64,000 nucleotides of DNA from positions 2,356,001 through 2,420,000 of the forward strand of contig SPDT01000010.1 in the NCBI GenBank assembly GCA_008477525.1. The letters run 5' to 3'. The position numbers and the translations under genes were made by a program. Source of the DNA: Hypomyces perniciosus. Lineage: Eukaryota > Ascomycota > Sordariomycetes > Hypocreales > Hypocreaceae. Positions 1 to 12,399 of this stretch are shown piece by piece (within the stretch, counting starts at the first letter, position 1; every line of letters starts with the position of its first letter). The notes below the pieces were generated by a model, which was not told the origin of the DNA, searched no databases, and worked only from the letters and a program-made list of their open reading frames with translations.

Positions 1-3000
1 CAAATGGGAAACCAATTCGAATGATCGAAGTCGAGAATGTTCATATCATACGCCCCGTTGTTGTGCCAGACAATACTGATGGTGTTGAGACGTTATTCAC
101 TGCTCGCTTGACTGAGACAACCAAAGAGCGCATACGAGCGAAGTTCTCGTATTACGTTTGCCCCGATGAAGCTGTTGGATCGATGCTTCAGACCTGTCGC
201 GGTGATCTCTGCATCGATCTTGAAACGCAATTGCACGCCGTGTCTGAGGACTTGCTACCCTTAAAAGAGTTGACGCCTCCAAATCTGACAAGCATAGATA
301 CTGAGCGAGTTTACTCGTTGTTCAAGGATATCGGACTGAACTACTCTGGCTATTTCCGCGGAATCTCAGCCATAGACCGCTGTCTCAACTATGCCAGCAC
401 CACCAGTATCTGGACCGAGGGCTTGAGTGATGGATACGTTGTTCACCCTGCAATGCTAGACGTTGCCTTCCAGACAATGTTCATTGCCAAAGCCCATCCT
501 GCCAGTCGTCAAATTTCTTCTGCTCTGCTCCCGTCTCATATCGATCGCGTCCGTATCAATCCGTCTGTTCCCATTTTACAGCCAGATGGTGCGCAAACTA
601 CAGCTGAGTTTGAGACGTGGGCTGTTACGCAAACTGCAACTTCACTGATAGGCGACCTGAACATTTATGATGCCACAACCAGCAGGACATTCTTGCAAGT
701 TGAAGGCCTTGCTGTAAATGCTGTTGGTGAACAGGATGCCTCGCAGGACCGATCGATGTTCTCCAAGACAGTCTGGGCAAATGATGCCTCCCTTGGTGTG
801 CTCGAGCCCCCCCGTGATCCCGTCAAGGATTCCCAGGGATTGCGCATGGCCCATGCTGTTGAGCGCGTTGCACTATTCTATGTCAAACGCATCGTGGATC
901 AGATTGACGTCGAGGAGCGGAAGAGTTTCCAGTGGTATCACCAGCGCATGTTTGAGGCTTTTGAGGAGCATCTAAAGATTGTCAAGGATGGCGAGCACCC
1001 CATCATCTTGAGCGAGTGGCTAGATGACGAGCCGTCAGTCTTGGATGAGATTAACGCAGAGCACGGTGATACTATTGATCTGAAGCTACTTCATGCTGTG
1101 GGCAAGGATCTGGCAGATGTGGTCCGAGGAAAGAAGCAGATGCTGGAGGTCATGACCAAAGACGACATGCTCAACCGCTTCTACATGGAAGGCTATGCGT
1201 CTGTGCCGACGAACAAGTCCGTTGGCGAAGTGATGAAGCAGCTGACGTACAAGTTCCCACGCACGAGTATCCTCGAAATTGGTGCAGGCACAGGTGGTAC
1301 AGTAAGTCTCTCATCCAATAGCTCAATCCATGGCAAGATTACTGACTTGATGATCGCGACAGACATGGAGTGTGCTGAATGCAATCGACAACTCATACGA
1401 TTCGTACACGTACACTGATGTATCCTCTGGCTTTTTCCCAACAGCAGAAGAGAAATTCTCCAAATTCGTAGACAAGATGATGTTTAAGGTACTGGATATT
1501 GAGAAAGAACCCGCAGAACAGGGCTTCGCCGAGCATTCCTACGATATCATCGTCGCGGCTCTTGTTCTCCATGCTACCCATGATCTGGAGAAGACAATGC
1601 GACATGCCCGGTCGCTGCTTAAGCCAGGTGGCTATCTCATGATGGTGGAACTTACAGGCACAATGAGCGTCCGTGCTACCTTTATTATGGGTGGTCTCCC
1701 AGGATGGTGGTTGGGAGAAAACGATGGTCGACGACTCAGTCCACTGGTCACTTCTATGGAATGGGACAGAATCTTGCAAGACACAGGATTTTCAGGTTGT
1801 GATACCGTCATCCACGACTTAGCTGACGAGGACAAGCATTGTACAGCGCTGATTGTTAGCCAGGCTGTTGATGATGACTTCCAGCATCTGCGTGCGCCCC
1901 TGGCTACCGTCACGGAACTCTCTTCCCCCATCGATCCATTGCTTATCATCGGCGGGAAGCGGCTCTCAACATCAAAGATTATGAGGGAGATCCAGAAGCT
2001 GTTTCCGAGACAATGGGAACGTCGGATCCGATACTCTAAGAGCATTGACGATGTTGACGTGTCCAAGTTGACTCCTGGAGTTGATGTCATTTGTCTCCAC
2101 GACGCCGACGAGCCTCTATTCGCAAATACCATTACAGCATCTCGAATGGCAATCTTCCAAAGCCTCCTTATGAATGCTAAGAATATGCTTTGGGTCATTG
2201 GCGCCGGCAAGTCTCACGTTCCACGAGCAAACCTCATTCACGGCATCATGCGTGTGGTTCCCTCAGAGCTGCCTCACTTAAATGTGCAGGTTCTTGGCCT
2301 AGAAACTGGAGAGGCCCCTGCTGTTGTTGCCAGGCATTGCACCGAGACCTTCTTGAGACTCAGGGCCGCGGGGGCTACCGATGGCAACACCAGCAACATG
2401 CTCTGGATGACTGAACCTGAGCTTGAGATTCTTGCAAGTGGTGAAACTGTGATACCACGAGTTATTCCGGACGTCGCCATAAATGAGCTCTACAATGCCT
2501 CGAAGCGAGCCATCACCAAGGCCGTTGACGCAACTGATATCGCTGTTCAGGCCGTTCCCAGAAACGACAAGATGGTACTGCAAGTTGCCAGCACGGACAA
2601 TGGGACTGATGGTCACCGCATTCGAGTTGATGTGAGGTACGCCTTGCACATTCCTGGCCAGGGTGGCAACAGCCTCTACTTGGTTTGCGGAAAGGCTGAA
2701 TCCTCCTGGGCTGTGGCAATTTCCAATTCCAATGCTTCTGTTCTCAACATCGAGCCCTCAGAGCTTGTCACCATCGATGAACATGAATGCACACCTGGCA
2801 ATCTTGCTGGCATGGCCGACTTCATGTTCACATGGTCCATTGCAAATCTGGCCGCCCCAGCAAGCTCAGTGCTCCTGTATGAGGTCGAGGATTCACTGGC
2901 TGACATGGTGACCTCAAGGATTGCGACACAGGGCGGCAAGGCATTCTTTGCTTCGTCGAAGAGTGATGCCTCTGGTAACTGCATCAAGATCCATGCGCTG

Positions 3001-6000
3001 GCGTCGAAGCGCACTGTTCAGCGAGCTGTTCCCCGTGACGTTCAACTCTACATCGATTGCTCCGATGGAACCCCTTCCGCTTCAAGCACACTTCGAATGA
3101 GCATGGCCGCTGGCTGCAGGGTCCGACAGCTGGATCAGGATCTTCTCCAAGAAGCATTCCGCGCTATGCAAAAGGAGTCTGCAGAACTTGTACAAGAATC
3201 GTATACATGGATCAAGGAATCGTCCAGTTCAAAGAAGTCATTCAACAGTGATATTATTGAGGCTTCACAGCTTGCTGGTGCCAATTCATCATCCCTCATG
3301 CGCAAGAGACATGTGATCGATTGGAGAAAACGAGATTCTCTCACTATCACAGTGCAGCCACTCAATCTCGAGGGTCTGTTCAGGCCTGACATGACATACT
3401 TCATGGCCGGCATGGCAGGAGGTCTAGGTCTGTCCATCTGTCAATGGATGATCCGCAATGGAGCCAAGCACATGGTCATTACAAGCCGGAATCCTCAAGT
3501 TGATCAAGTTACGCTTGATGAAGCTCGCCATGCTGGTGCTTCTGTGCAAGTTTTCCCTATGGATCTGACCAACAAAGCTTCGATTGAGAGTGTGGTTCGA
3601 CAAGTGCATGATACAATGCCCCCGATCGCAGGTGTCTGCAATGCTGCCATGGTCTTGAAGGATGGTTTCTTCATTGACATGGACGTCGACCAGTTCAATA
3701 ACACGCTTGCAGCCAAAGTCCTAGGTTCCGAGCACCTCGATGCCATTTTTGCCAACACACCCCTCGACTTCTTCATTCTGCTTGGATCCGTTGCATCTGT
3801 CATTGGCAACGTTGGTCAATCGAACTACCACGCTGCTAACTTGTTCATGACGAGCCTCGTTGCACAGCGTCGCTCCCGAGGGCTCGCTGCATCAATCATT
3901 CACATTGCCTATGTCACTGACGTCGGTTACGTGACGCGCGAGGAGCGAGATCGCCAGCTTGACTCCCACTTTCGCAAGGTCCGACTCATGCCTACCTCTG
4001 AGACAGACGTTCACCACGCCTTTGCGGAAGCTGTTAGAGGAGGCAAACCAGGCAGTTTCTCTGGCTCACACGATATCATCATGGGAATTGAGCCACTGAA
4101 CGAGCCTATTCCTCTTGACCAGCAGCCAGTGTGGTTGAAGAACCCACGCTTCGCCCACTTTGCTCAGCACACTGTCTTACATGCCCAACAAGAGCGTACT
4201 ACTGGAGGTAGTTCCGGTAATGTCAGAGGACAAGTTGACGAGGCAAAGACTGAGGAAGAAGCAATCTCCGCAGTAATGGTGGCCTTTTGCGGCAAGCTGG
4301 AGTCCATTCTACAACTCTCCTTTGGCAGCATTAATGTCCAGCGACCCATCACCGACTTAGGCATTGACTCGCTCGTCGCGGTTGAGATTCGAACATGGTT
4401 CCTAAAGGAACTTGGAGCTGATGTGCCCGTAGTCAAGATTCTAGGAGGCGATACAGTCCTGCAGCTCTCTACAACAGCCACCAAGAAATTGCTGGCCAAG
4501 AACATGGAGGCAGACGCGGCAAAGTCACGAGATACGACGCCGGCCGACACTGCAATCCCGACACCCACCAGTTCCCAACAGTATGTTCTTTCGTCTCAGG
4601 TCACCACCGGATCATGTGATGTTTCTTCTTCTACCGGCAGTTCATCTGATCCTGTCATCACGGTATCGAGGGCTGACAGCGATCAACTTCTGCAGGTAGT
4701 TAGCAAAAGAGGCTCCGAGTCTGATAATGCCAGCGTCTTAACCGCCACCAGCAGACAAGAAGGCTCAGTCACCAGCATAAGCTCGTACAACAAGGCTGAG
4801 ACGGAGGAAGCAGACACAACATCGGATATTTCCAGTGTTTCTGCTCATGGGGAGTCGGAAGAAGAGAAGCAGATCAAACCAGATATCCTCCGCGAGGAAC
4901 GCATGTCACCAGCCCAGTCTCGTATCTGGTTTCTTTCCAAGCACCTAGAAGATGCGACGTCTTACAACATGGCTTTTCGCTACCGAGTGAAGGGGTCCAT
5001 CAGCATTGCCAGACTGCGACATGCACTCTCAGTGACAACACACAATCACGAATCTCTAAGGATGTGCTTTTACTCACGTCTCGAGGATGGTCACCTGGTT
5101 CAGGGCGTAATGCCCTCATCATTGTACAAGTTCAACCATATCACCAACGCTGAGGATATTGATGCCAACAAGGAAATGGCTCGACTTGCCACGCGACAGT
5201 GGGATCTTGAGCACGGCCACACGTTTGAAGTGGTATTGCTTAGTCGCAATTCTGAGGAACATGATCTCATTATCGCCTATCACCACATCATCATGGATGT
5301 TGTGGGATTCGGCGTCATCTTACAAGACTTGAATAAGGCATACCTTATGCAAGCACTGGAAAGGACAGCGGGCTCATACATAGAATACTCGACACAGCAA
5401 CTCAAGCAGCAGAGTCAGGGTGCTTTTGACGAACATCTCACTTTCTGGCAGACGGAGTTTGAGACTCTGCCTGAAAACCTTCCCCGACTACCATTCGCTC
5501 ATATAAACAATCGCCTGACAACGTCTGGCCGTGGAGGCCACCACGTGTATCGAGAGCTCAAGGAAGCACAATTCACTGGTCTCAAGGCTACTTGTCAGCG
5601 TCTTCGCATCAGCCCATTCCACTTCCATCTATCTATTCTGCAGATTTTACTCGCCCGCTACGCCAAAATTGAAGACATGTGTATTGGTATTGTTGATGCT
5701 AATCGTAATGACCACCGCTTCGCCACGACAGTCGGCTGTTTCGTCAATATGGTTCCAGTCCGCTTGCGTGTGCCTGCGGATGCTGCTTTTGCGGACATTG
5801 CGCGCAGAACCTCCAAGAAGGCTCTTGAGGCACTCTCCAATTCTGCAGTGCCCTTTGATATGATCCTCGACCATATAAAGGTTCCGCGATCGTCCGATAG
5901 GACGCCATTGTTCCAGGTCGCCTTGAATTACCGCACTGGATCAATCTGGGAGATGCCCCTGGGTGAGGCGAAGATGGACATTACGGATGTCAAGGACGCG

Positions 6001-9000
6001 AATAACCCATACGACATCAGCCTGGGAATCGCAGAGACGCGAACTGGTTGCATAGTCGAGATATACGGCTTGTCTTCCATGTACGGCGAGGAAGCATGCA
6101 ACACTATGTTAGACTCATACATGCGTCTGCTGAGTGATTTTGTCAACAATTCGGACATGCAGATCAATATGTGCAATATTCACGACGAATTCCAAGTCAG
6201 CCACGCACTTCAGCTGGGAACAGGTCCCAAGATGGACTTCGGATGGCCATCTACCCTCTCCCAGCGCTTCTTGGATATCGCCCACATCCATGCCTCTCAT
6301 CCTGCTATTACAGACAAGACACTTACTCTCTCATACTCCGATCTGGTTATTCGTATGCACACTATCGCGGACGCAATAATCCGTAGAGGGTGCAACCCGG
6401 GTGATAATGTCGCAGTCTTGTGTGAGCCCTCAATGAATGCTGTGGCAGCCATGTTAGCTGTACTTCACGTTGGGGGTGTTTATGTGCCCTTGGACGTCAG
6501 CTTGCCTACCGCACGGCACGCAGCCATGGTGAAGAGCTGCAGCCCGTCACTTATTCTGACTCACTCAGCTACTGAGAGTCACATGCGCGATCTTGTGGAT
6601 GAAGTTGGATTAATCGAGGAAGTAATTGTAGATACCATCTCTGGGGACTCTTGTATCGAATTACCGTGTTCCGCAAAGCCAGATACCTACGCCGTTCTAC
6701 TCTTCACAAGCGGCTCAACGGGTACGCCTAAAGGCATCTTACTTTCTCAAGCCAGCTTTGTCAATCATCTAGCCTTGAAAACGCACATGCTACGTCTTGG
6801 CCAGGGAAGTGTTTTGCAGCAGAGCTCTCTCGCTTTCGACATGTCCTTGATACAGACCTTCTGTGCACTCGCCAATGGTGGCAGACTAGTCATTGCACCA
6901 TATGAAATGAGGCGCGATCCTATCGAAATGACAGGTCTCGTGGGCCGCGAGCAAATCTCACTCACTATCGCAACCCCGTCTGAGTATCTTGCTTGGACAC
7001 GATATGGGCCTGATTCATTGAAGCAGAATAAGGGCTGGCGCCATGCTTGTATGGGCGGCGAACCCGTTACTCAACAGCTGATGAATGAATTCCGTCGTCT
7101 GGGTTTGGACCATCTGAAACTCACAAATTGTTATGGTCCAACTGAGATCACGGCTGCCGCAACTTTCCAGACGATCCGACTTGAGGAGGAACATGGTGAA
7201 GGAGATGATCGAGCCAAGTATGCAGTAGGCAAGGCGCTGCCCAACTATTCCGTTTCCATCTTGGACGCATCTGGTCAGCCTCAGCCAGTTAATCACACTG
7301 GTGAGATTTGCATTGGAGGCGCAGGAGTGGCTCTAGGCTACCTCAACGGAACAAAGGAGTCACAACAGAAATTTATGACCACAGAGTTGGGCAGACAATA
7401 TCGCACTGGCGATCGGGGATGCCTCATGTCTGACGGAACCCTGCTGTGCCTTGGCCGCATTGATGGCGACACTCAGATTAAGCTTCGAGGTCTGCGTATT
7501 GATCTTCAGGAAGTTGAGGCGGCCCTCGTGCAAGTTTCGGGTGGTCTGCTCTCTACCGTCATCGTCTCTCAACGAGGAGACGTGCTTATCGCACACGCTA
7601 CCTTGTCAGTGGGCACAAGTGAGGACAAGATCAACGAGGCAGAGTTGACCAGGATTCTCGGCCAACTAAAACTACCACAGTATTTTATCCCAGCCAGCGT
7701 CATAGTGCTTCCCACACTGCCTACCAATGCCAACGGTAAACTCGATCGCAAAGCCATTGCTGCTCTTCCTTTGCCAGAGAGTGTGTCTCCGTCAGGCACG
7801 CTTTCGGGGTCACACGAAGAGAAAATGACGGTCCGAGAAGGAGAGTTGCGGCTGCTATGGGAACGCGTTCTCCCAAGCACAACTATTACTCGCATCGCGC
7901 CATCGTCAGACTTCTTTCTGCTGGGTGGCAATTCTCTGCTACTCATGAAGCTTCAGGCCGCCCTTAAAGACTCCATGAATGTGTTCATGTCGACTCGCAC
8001 ATTGTACCAAGCTAGCACCTTGCGAGAGATGGCCCGATGCATTGAAAAGCAGAGAGAGGAACAGGCCGTGAACGACCCAGAGAAGGAGATTGACTGGGCG
8101 GCAGAGACCGCTATACCGAAGTGGTTGCTAAGCCAAATCCGCAAGCAACCTGGTTCCACCAGAAAGCCAAAGTCAACAAAATCTCGGAGCATCGAAGTCC
8201 TGATGACTGGTGCAACAGGCTTCCTTGGTGGCCATCTCCTGAATTCTCTCATTCATTCCAGCAATGTGCGCAGAGTTCATTGCATCGCCGTGCTTGCTGA
8301 TGATCAAAACCTGTTGCCTGCGGATGACAAGGTTGAATGTTACACTGGAAGCTTGCTCTCTCCAACTCTTGGACTTACTATAGCCGAGCGTCAACACCTT
8401 GAAGAAACAGTTGACGTTGTTGTGCATGCCGGTGCTAATGGCCATTGTCTCAACACATATGCGTCACTCCGCACCCCAAATCTGCTCTCTACACAATTCC
8501 TCGCATCACTGGCTCTGCCTCGCTCAATCCCACTCCTTTTCTTGTCTTCGAACCGAGTTGTTCTGTTGTCTGGGAACACCGCACCACCGCCAGGTTCTGT
8601 TGCTGCGTTTCCGCCTTTGACAGATGGCCGTGAGGGTCATATGATGAGCAAGTGGGCGAGCGAAGCCTTTTTGGAAAATCTTGTGAACCACATGGAGGTT
8701 GGTTCTCGACAGGGCCGTCAGACACCATGGACTGTCTCTGTACATCGTCCTGCTGTCATTGTCAGCGATCAAGCTCCAAATTCAGATGCATTGAATGCAA
8801 TTTTGCGGTACTCATTATTGATGCAATGTGCGCCGCGAATGGACCGAGTTGCGGGTTATCTGGATCTCGCACAGTCGGACAAAGTGGTGGAAGAGCTGTC
8901 ACAAGAGGTTGTTAGGCTTGCCCTAGCTGAAGACAATAGTCCCAACCCCAACGGGAGGTCTCAAGACCAAAGTTCAGCCGCTTTAATTCGCTTCCAACAC

Positions 9001-9210
9001 CACTCTGGAGGCGTCAAGGTGCCAGCCAACGAACTGTGGTCGCACCTGGAAAATGTCCATGGCGTTCGATTCGAGGAGGTGGAGATATCTGAGTGGATGG
9101 CCCGGGCGGAGAAAGCGGGAATTGATCGTTTGATCACGGCATATCTTGAAGGAGTCCAGAACAACGGTGCAACGATGGTTTTCCCATTCATGGGAGAGGG
9201 AAGTGGATGA
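1..9210 (+). CDS. Hybrid PKS-NRPS (3' part), tetramate-type synthetase
   Basis: The gene is open at the left edge. Exon 1 runs to 1301, a 61-bp intron lies at 1302-1362, and exon 2 ends with TGA at 9210, leaving about 3,048 residues in view. Domains in order: C-terminal half of a dehydratase with HPAMLD (441-460); C-methyltransferase with SAM motif [11 protein letters not shown] (1269-1301), continuing past the intron; ketoreductase with AGMAGGLG (about 3403) and the SNYHAAN catalytic Tyr; ACP with DLGIDSL (4353-4373); Ser/Thr-rich linker (about 4,500-4,880); condensation domain (about 4,890-6,200) with HHIIMDV; adenylation domain with [20 protein letters not shown] and NGKLDR; thiolation domain with LGGNSLL (about 7,920); reductase-like domain from about 8,190 with TGATGFLGG. 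No enoylreductase core is seen, as usual for these hybrids, which often need a partner ER. The YxxxK Tyr of the last domain is His (8638-8640), suggesting Dieckmann release. KS and AT lie off the window. Confidence 0.95.
1302..1362 (+). other. Intron in the PKS-NRPS methyltransferase region
   Basis: A GTAAGT donor at 1302 and a CAG acceptor ending at 1362 enclose 61 bp with a branch-like CTGAC near 1342. Removal joins GGT ACA to ACA TGG in phase 0 and restores one frame, directly after SAM-binding motif I. Without it, the upstream frame stops at 1418. Confidence 0.9.
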
Positions 9211-9650
9211 GCTGGGAATAGTTTCCTTGAGTTGTTGAGCCTTTCGTGGTAAAGGGACTTGATTGAGAGTTTCTGGGTCTGGTGCATGATAGGACACTTG
9301 CAAAACATTGGTCAGAACGGTTTTTTTTATCACGAGGTGTTCGCTCGTATTTGCTCCACTTTGGATGAACAGATGATAAGAAAAGTATTCATAGATCTCC
9401 AACACTCCCCTTTCTCGCATGGATACTAGCTAGTCGTTAATATCATCATGAGTTACCAACCCTCGAACTTCCTGCTCCGTTGACTTAATTATTAATTAGG
9501 GGCCACGGCCCACAACTGATATAATGCTTGTATGTTTATACTACGTCTCAGTCCTTTGCCAACATAAAGATATTGAGTAACGCGGTAGTCTATATACTGC
9601 CCGTGAAAATCTCCCCATAACTCCTTACGCTATAACTAAAATACTGCACT
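9211..9650. other. 3' flank of the PKS-NRPS, no gene seen
   Basis: AT-rich non-coding sequence between the PKS-NRPS stop and the degraded retroelement. It has a T tract near 9,321 and TA-rich stretches. No reading frame with protein-like composition was found. Confidence 0.5.
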
Positions 9651-9804
9651 AATAGGTAGCTACAGTAACACTTTTGTCAGGAGCCAGCTGAATGACTACG
9701 GAAGCAACACCGTATTACAAAAGACTGCGAGGAGGAACGCCCGCACTAACAGGAAGTCACGGGGGAAAAAAACCGACCTTCAGAGTATAAGGACTATAAT
9801 AGGG

Positions 9805-9829
9805 GCCCTTTCCTCCTAAAGGAAAGGGC
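9805..9829. repeat. Perfect 10-bp stem hairpin near the LINE 5' end
   Basis: GCCCTTTCCT at 9805-9814 is the exact reverse complement of AGGAAAGGGC at 9820-9829, with a 5-nt loop. It lies in the presumed 5' untranslated part of the retroelement relic and is largely GC despite the AT-rich surroundings. Confidence 0.6.
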
Positions 9830-10199
9830 AAAGATCAATCCTTAAGCTGACTATTCTTCCGGCTATATAGTTAATACAATTTTATTATCAAACTCTTTTT
9901 TAATCTTTAAGTCACTCTTGCTCTTTTCCTGTAACTGCTGCTATATTAGCTATAACTGTTTTATCTGTTATCTGATAATACTATTAACTCTATTACTGCT
10001 ATTGCTGCTATTAGAGATTTTTGGTGGGGTATAGGTTATCTGTGTAAATAGTAATTTCTATCTATATAAATGGTATTACTTTACTAATTAATTTATATAT
10101 ATTATAATAATATTACTTTTTAGCTTTAATTTCTATATATTTTTATTCAAGCTTCCCTCCTACACCTACAGGTACCCCACCTTTTAGGTGCCTACTCAC

Positions 10200-11900
10200 C
10201 AAAACTCGCAACCTCTTAACTAGCTATTAAGAAAAATAAGTTTAATAACGCTCCCTCGCCCCTCTTAGGTATATAGAGAAAGATAGCGAATGCTATTAGA
10301 CTCTAAGCGAACTAGGGATAACTGAACCTCGCTGCTGCTGGGCAGGCAGTAATCTAGCGACTTAAGAAAGAGAGCACTCTTTCAATCCTAGGATAAAGAG
10401 GGACTATAGTCCTCCCGCTTACTCTTAAAAAACGCCGCATCGACGATAAACGCATTGAAACTGACATCCTTAGACTTAATTTCGGTTTTAATATAAGACC
10501 TAGCGTCTCTCTTTTCCTGAAAGGGACTTAAGAAGGCCTCTTTTCCTCCCTTTAAAGCAGGCTAATAAAAGCACCCGCCTTTAATAACGGCAAGCAGTCT
10601 ACTATAGCTTATAAAATCTTCACTTAAATTAAAGAAATTAATGCAATTCAAAAAGCTAGATAAGAAATTCTATTCTCAGTAGCCTAAGCTATTAATAACT
10701 GCTTAGCCAAATATTAAAGAAAATACTATCTCTTAGCTGCCCTATAAGTAAGTAAGGCGCTTACTGATACTCTTAAGGGCCTCTTTTCTCTGGGGGCCTT
10801 TATAGACCCCGAGAAGTTAGGCAAGAACCCCCCTCTAGCCTAATTAATAACTATATAGCTAGTTAGTAAAAAGACTTACTAAAACGTTAAGCAATAATAA
10901 ATTAAACCCTACCTTTTAACTTAGACTAACCTAGATGCCTCGCCAGCGACTAATAGCCTGAAGCGAGTTATGTAGGCTATAGTCGCGGCTATAAGTATAA
11001 ATAAAAATCCCTTAGTATAAGGAAAAGGAAATAAACCTACCCTTTAAAGTAATAGCAGGCTGGCCCCTATTACTTTTGAAAATAAATAAAAATAAATGAA
11101 AATTACTTTAAAGACTAATAATAGGATTTTCCTCTAGGTCCCCTTAAATTATAGCTAGAAGAAGATTACTGCTATTAGCGCTAGGTAAGAGGTTATTAAA
11201 ATTGGTAACTTTAAAAGTAAGGATATTATTTACTTCTAAAAAGTAAAGTCTGGCTTTATACTTTAAACTAAAACAGAAGATATTAAAAAAAAGATTTTTG
11301 CCCTAGCCTTAACTGCAGAGGCTAGTAGCCTAAAGATTAAGGAAGCGCGCATATAAAAGAGCTTCCTTATATGCGGTATCCCTAAATACTATACTGATAC
11401 TTTAGGCACCTCCCTTATAGATACGCTAATCCTGATCGAGGCTAAGGCAAATGCTGGGTCTAAAGAACCCTTAATCTTCTATTAAAAGGCCCCCTTTAGC
11501 GAGACTACTAATACCTGCTATTACTTTATTTTATTTAGAGAAGATATTAAAGCAGGATTTAAACTTTTCGGCTGCTTAGCCCCAGTAAAACTTTAAGTCT
11601 AGAAAGCCTAAATAACCTAATATAATAGATGCCTCAGCTTTTATAACCTTTAAGGGTATACTGAAACTATATACTATAAAAAGTGCAGTAAGCCTGCCTT
11701 TTAATACGCTAATGAAAATAGGAACTGCAATAACTTTACTTAATACACTAACTGCTTTAGACTTTACTAGTCTAATGCTTTAAACTGCTATATATGCCTG
11801 ATTATTAAAGATAGTATAAAAGTATATGCTATTAAAGAATAATTTAAGAGTATTAGAGAACTCAGGACCTAGGAATTCTAGAGGAAAAACCCTGCCCCCC
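10200..11900 (+). pseudogene. LINE ORF1 (gag-like) relic
   Basis: No long frame survives, but stop-interrupted protein-like segments run through the block. Spaced Cys residues near 11,660-11,830 are reminiscent of the CCHC knuckles at the end of ORF1 in Tad1/I-type LINEs. The assignment rests on position upstream of the endonuclease and on those residues, so it is less secure than the ORF2 relic. Dense TAG/TAA stops and TpA enrichment indicate RIP. Confidence 0.45.
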
Positions 11901-12399
11901 CTGCCTTTAAGCCTAGACCCGGCATACTTAAAAGAGGAGCTCTTTAGGCTGCCCCGGCTAAATCTCTTACTGCTTTTAGGGCCCGGATTTAAAGACCCCC
12001 CCCTTTAAATAGGATAACACCCCCTGCCCCTGCAATAAGGCCCCCCTAAAATGAAATCGACCTAATAAATATCCTTAACGGCTCATTAAGGGAAAGCTTA
12101 CTGGCCTGCTCTGCAGTAGAGGTTGCCAATTTTAACGACTTTATAAATAATGCCCTAAAAGAATCCTTTAAAGGAGATAAACCCTATAAGTCTAACCTAT
12201 AAATAACAGACCCTATCGAAACCGCTAAAAAAACTCTAGCCTAAAAATCTTCTAGGCCAATATAAAAAAAAAGGGAAAGTATTATAATATAGCCCTTTTA
12301 TTAGCCTAGGAAGACAGCTTTAACATTATACTAATCTAGGAGCTATAGACCTGCTAAGATGCTATATCGTCTAAGAGATAGATAAAATCTCACTTTAGC

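Noticed and set aside
5531..5863. 110-codon + frame within the PKS-NRPS condensation domain
   Set aside because: A frame shadow of the real coding sequence, without domain content of its own.
8983..9420. 145-codon minus-strand frame over the PKS-NRPS 3' end
   Set aside because: It is antisense to conserved reductase-like coding sequence and has no independent motif.
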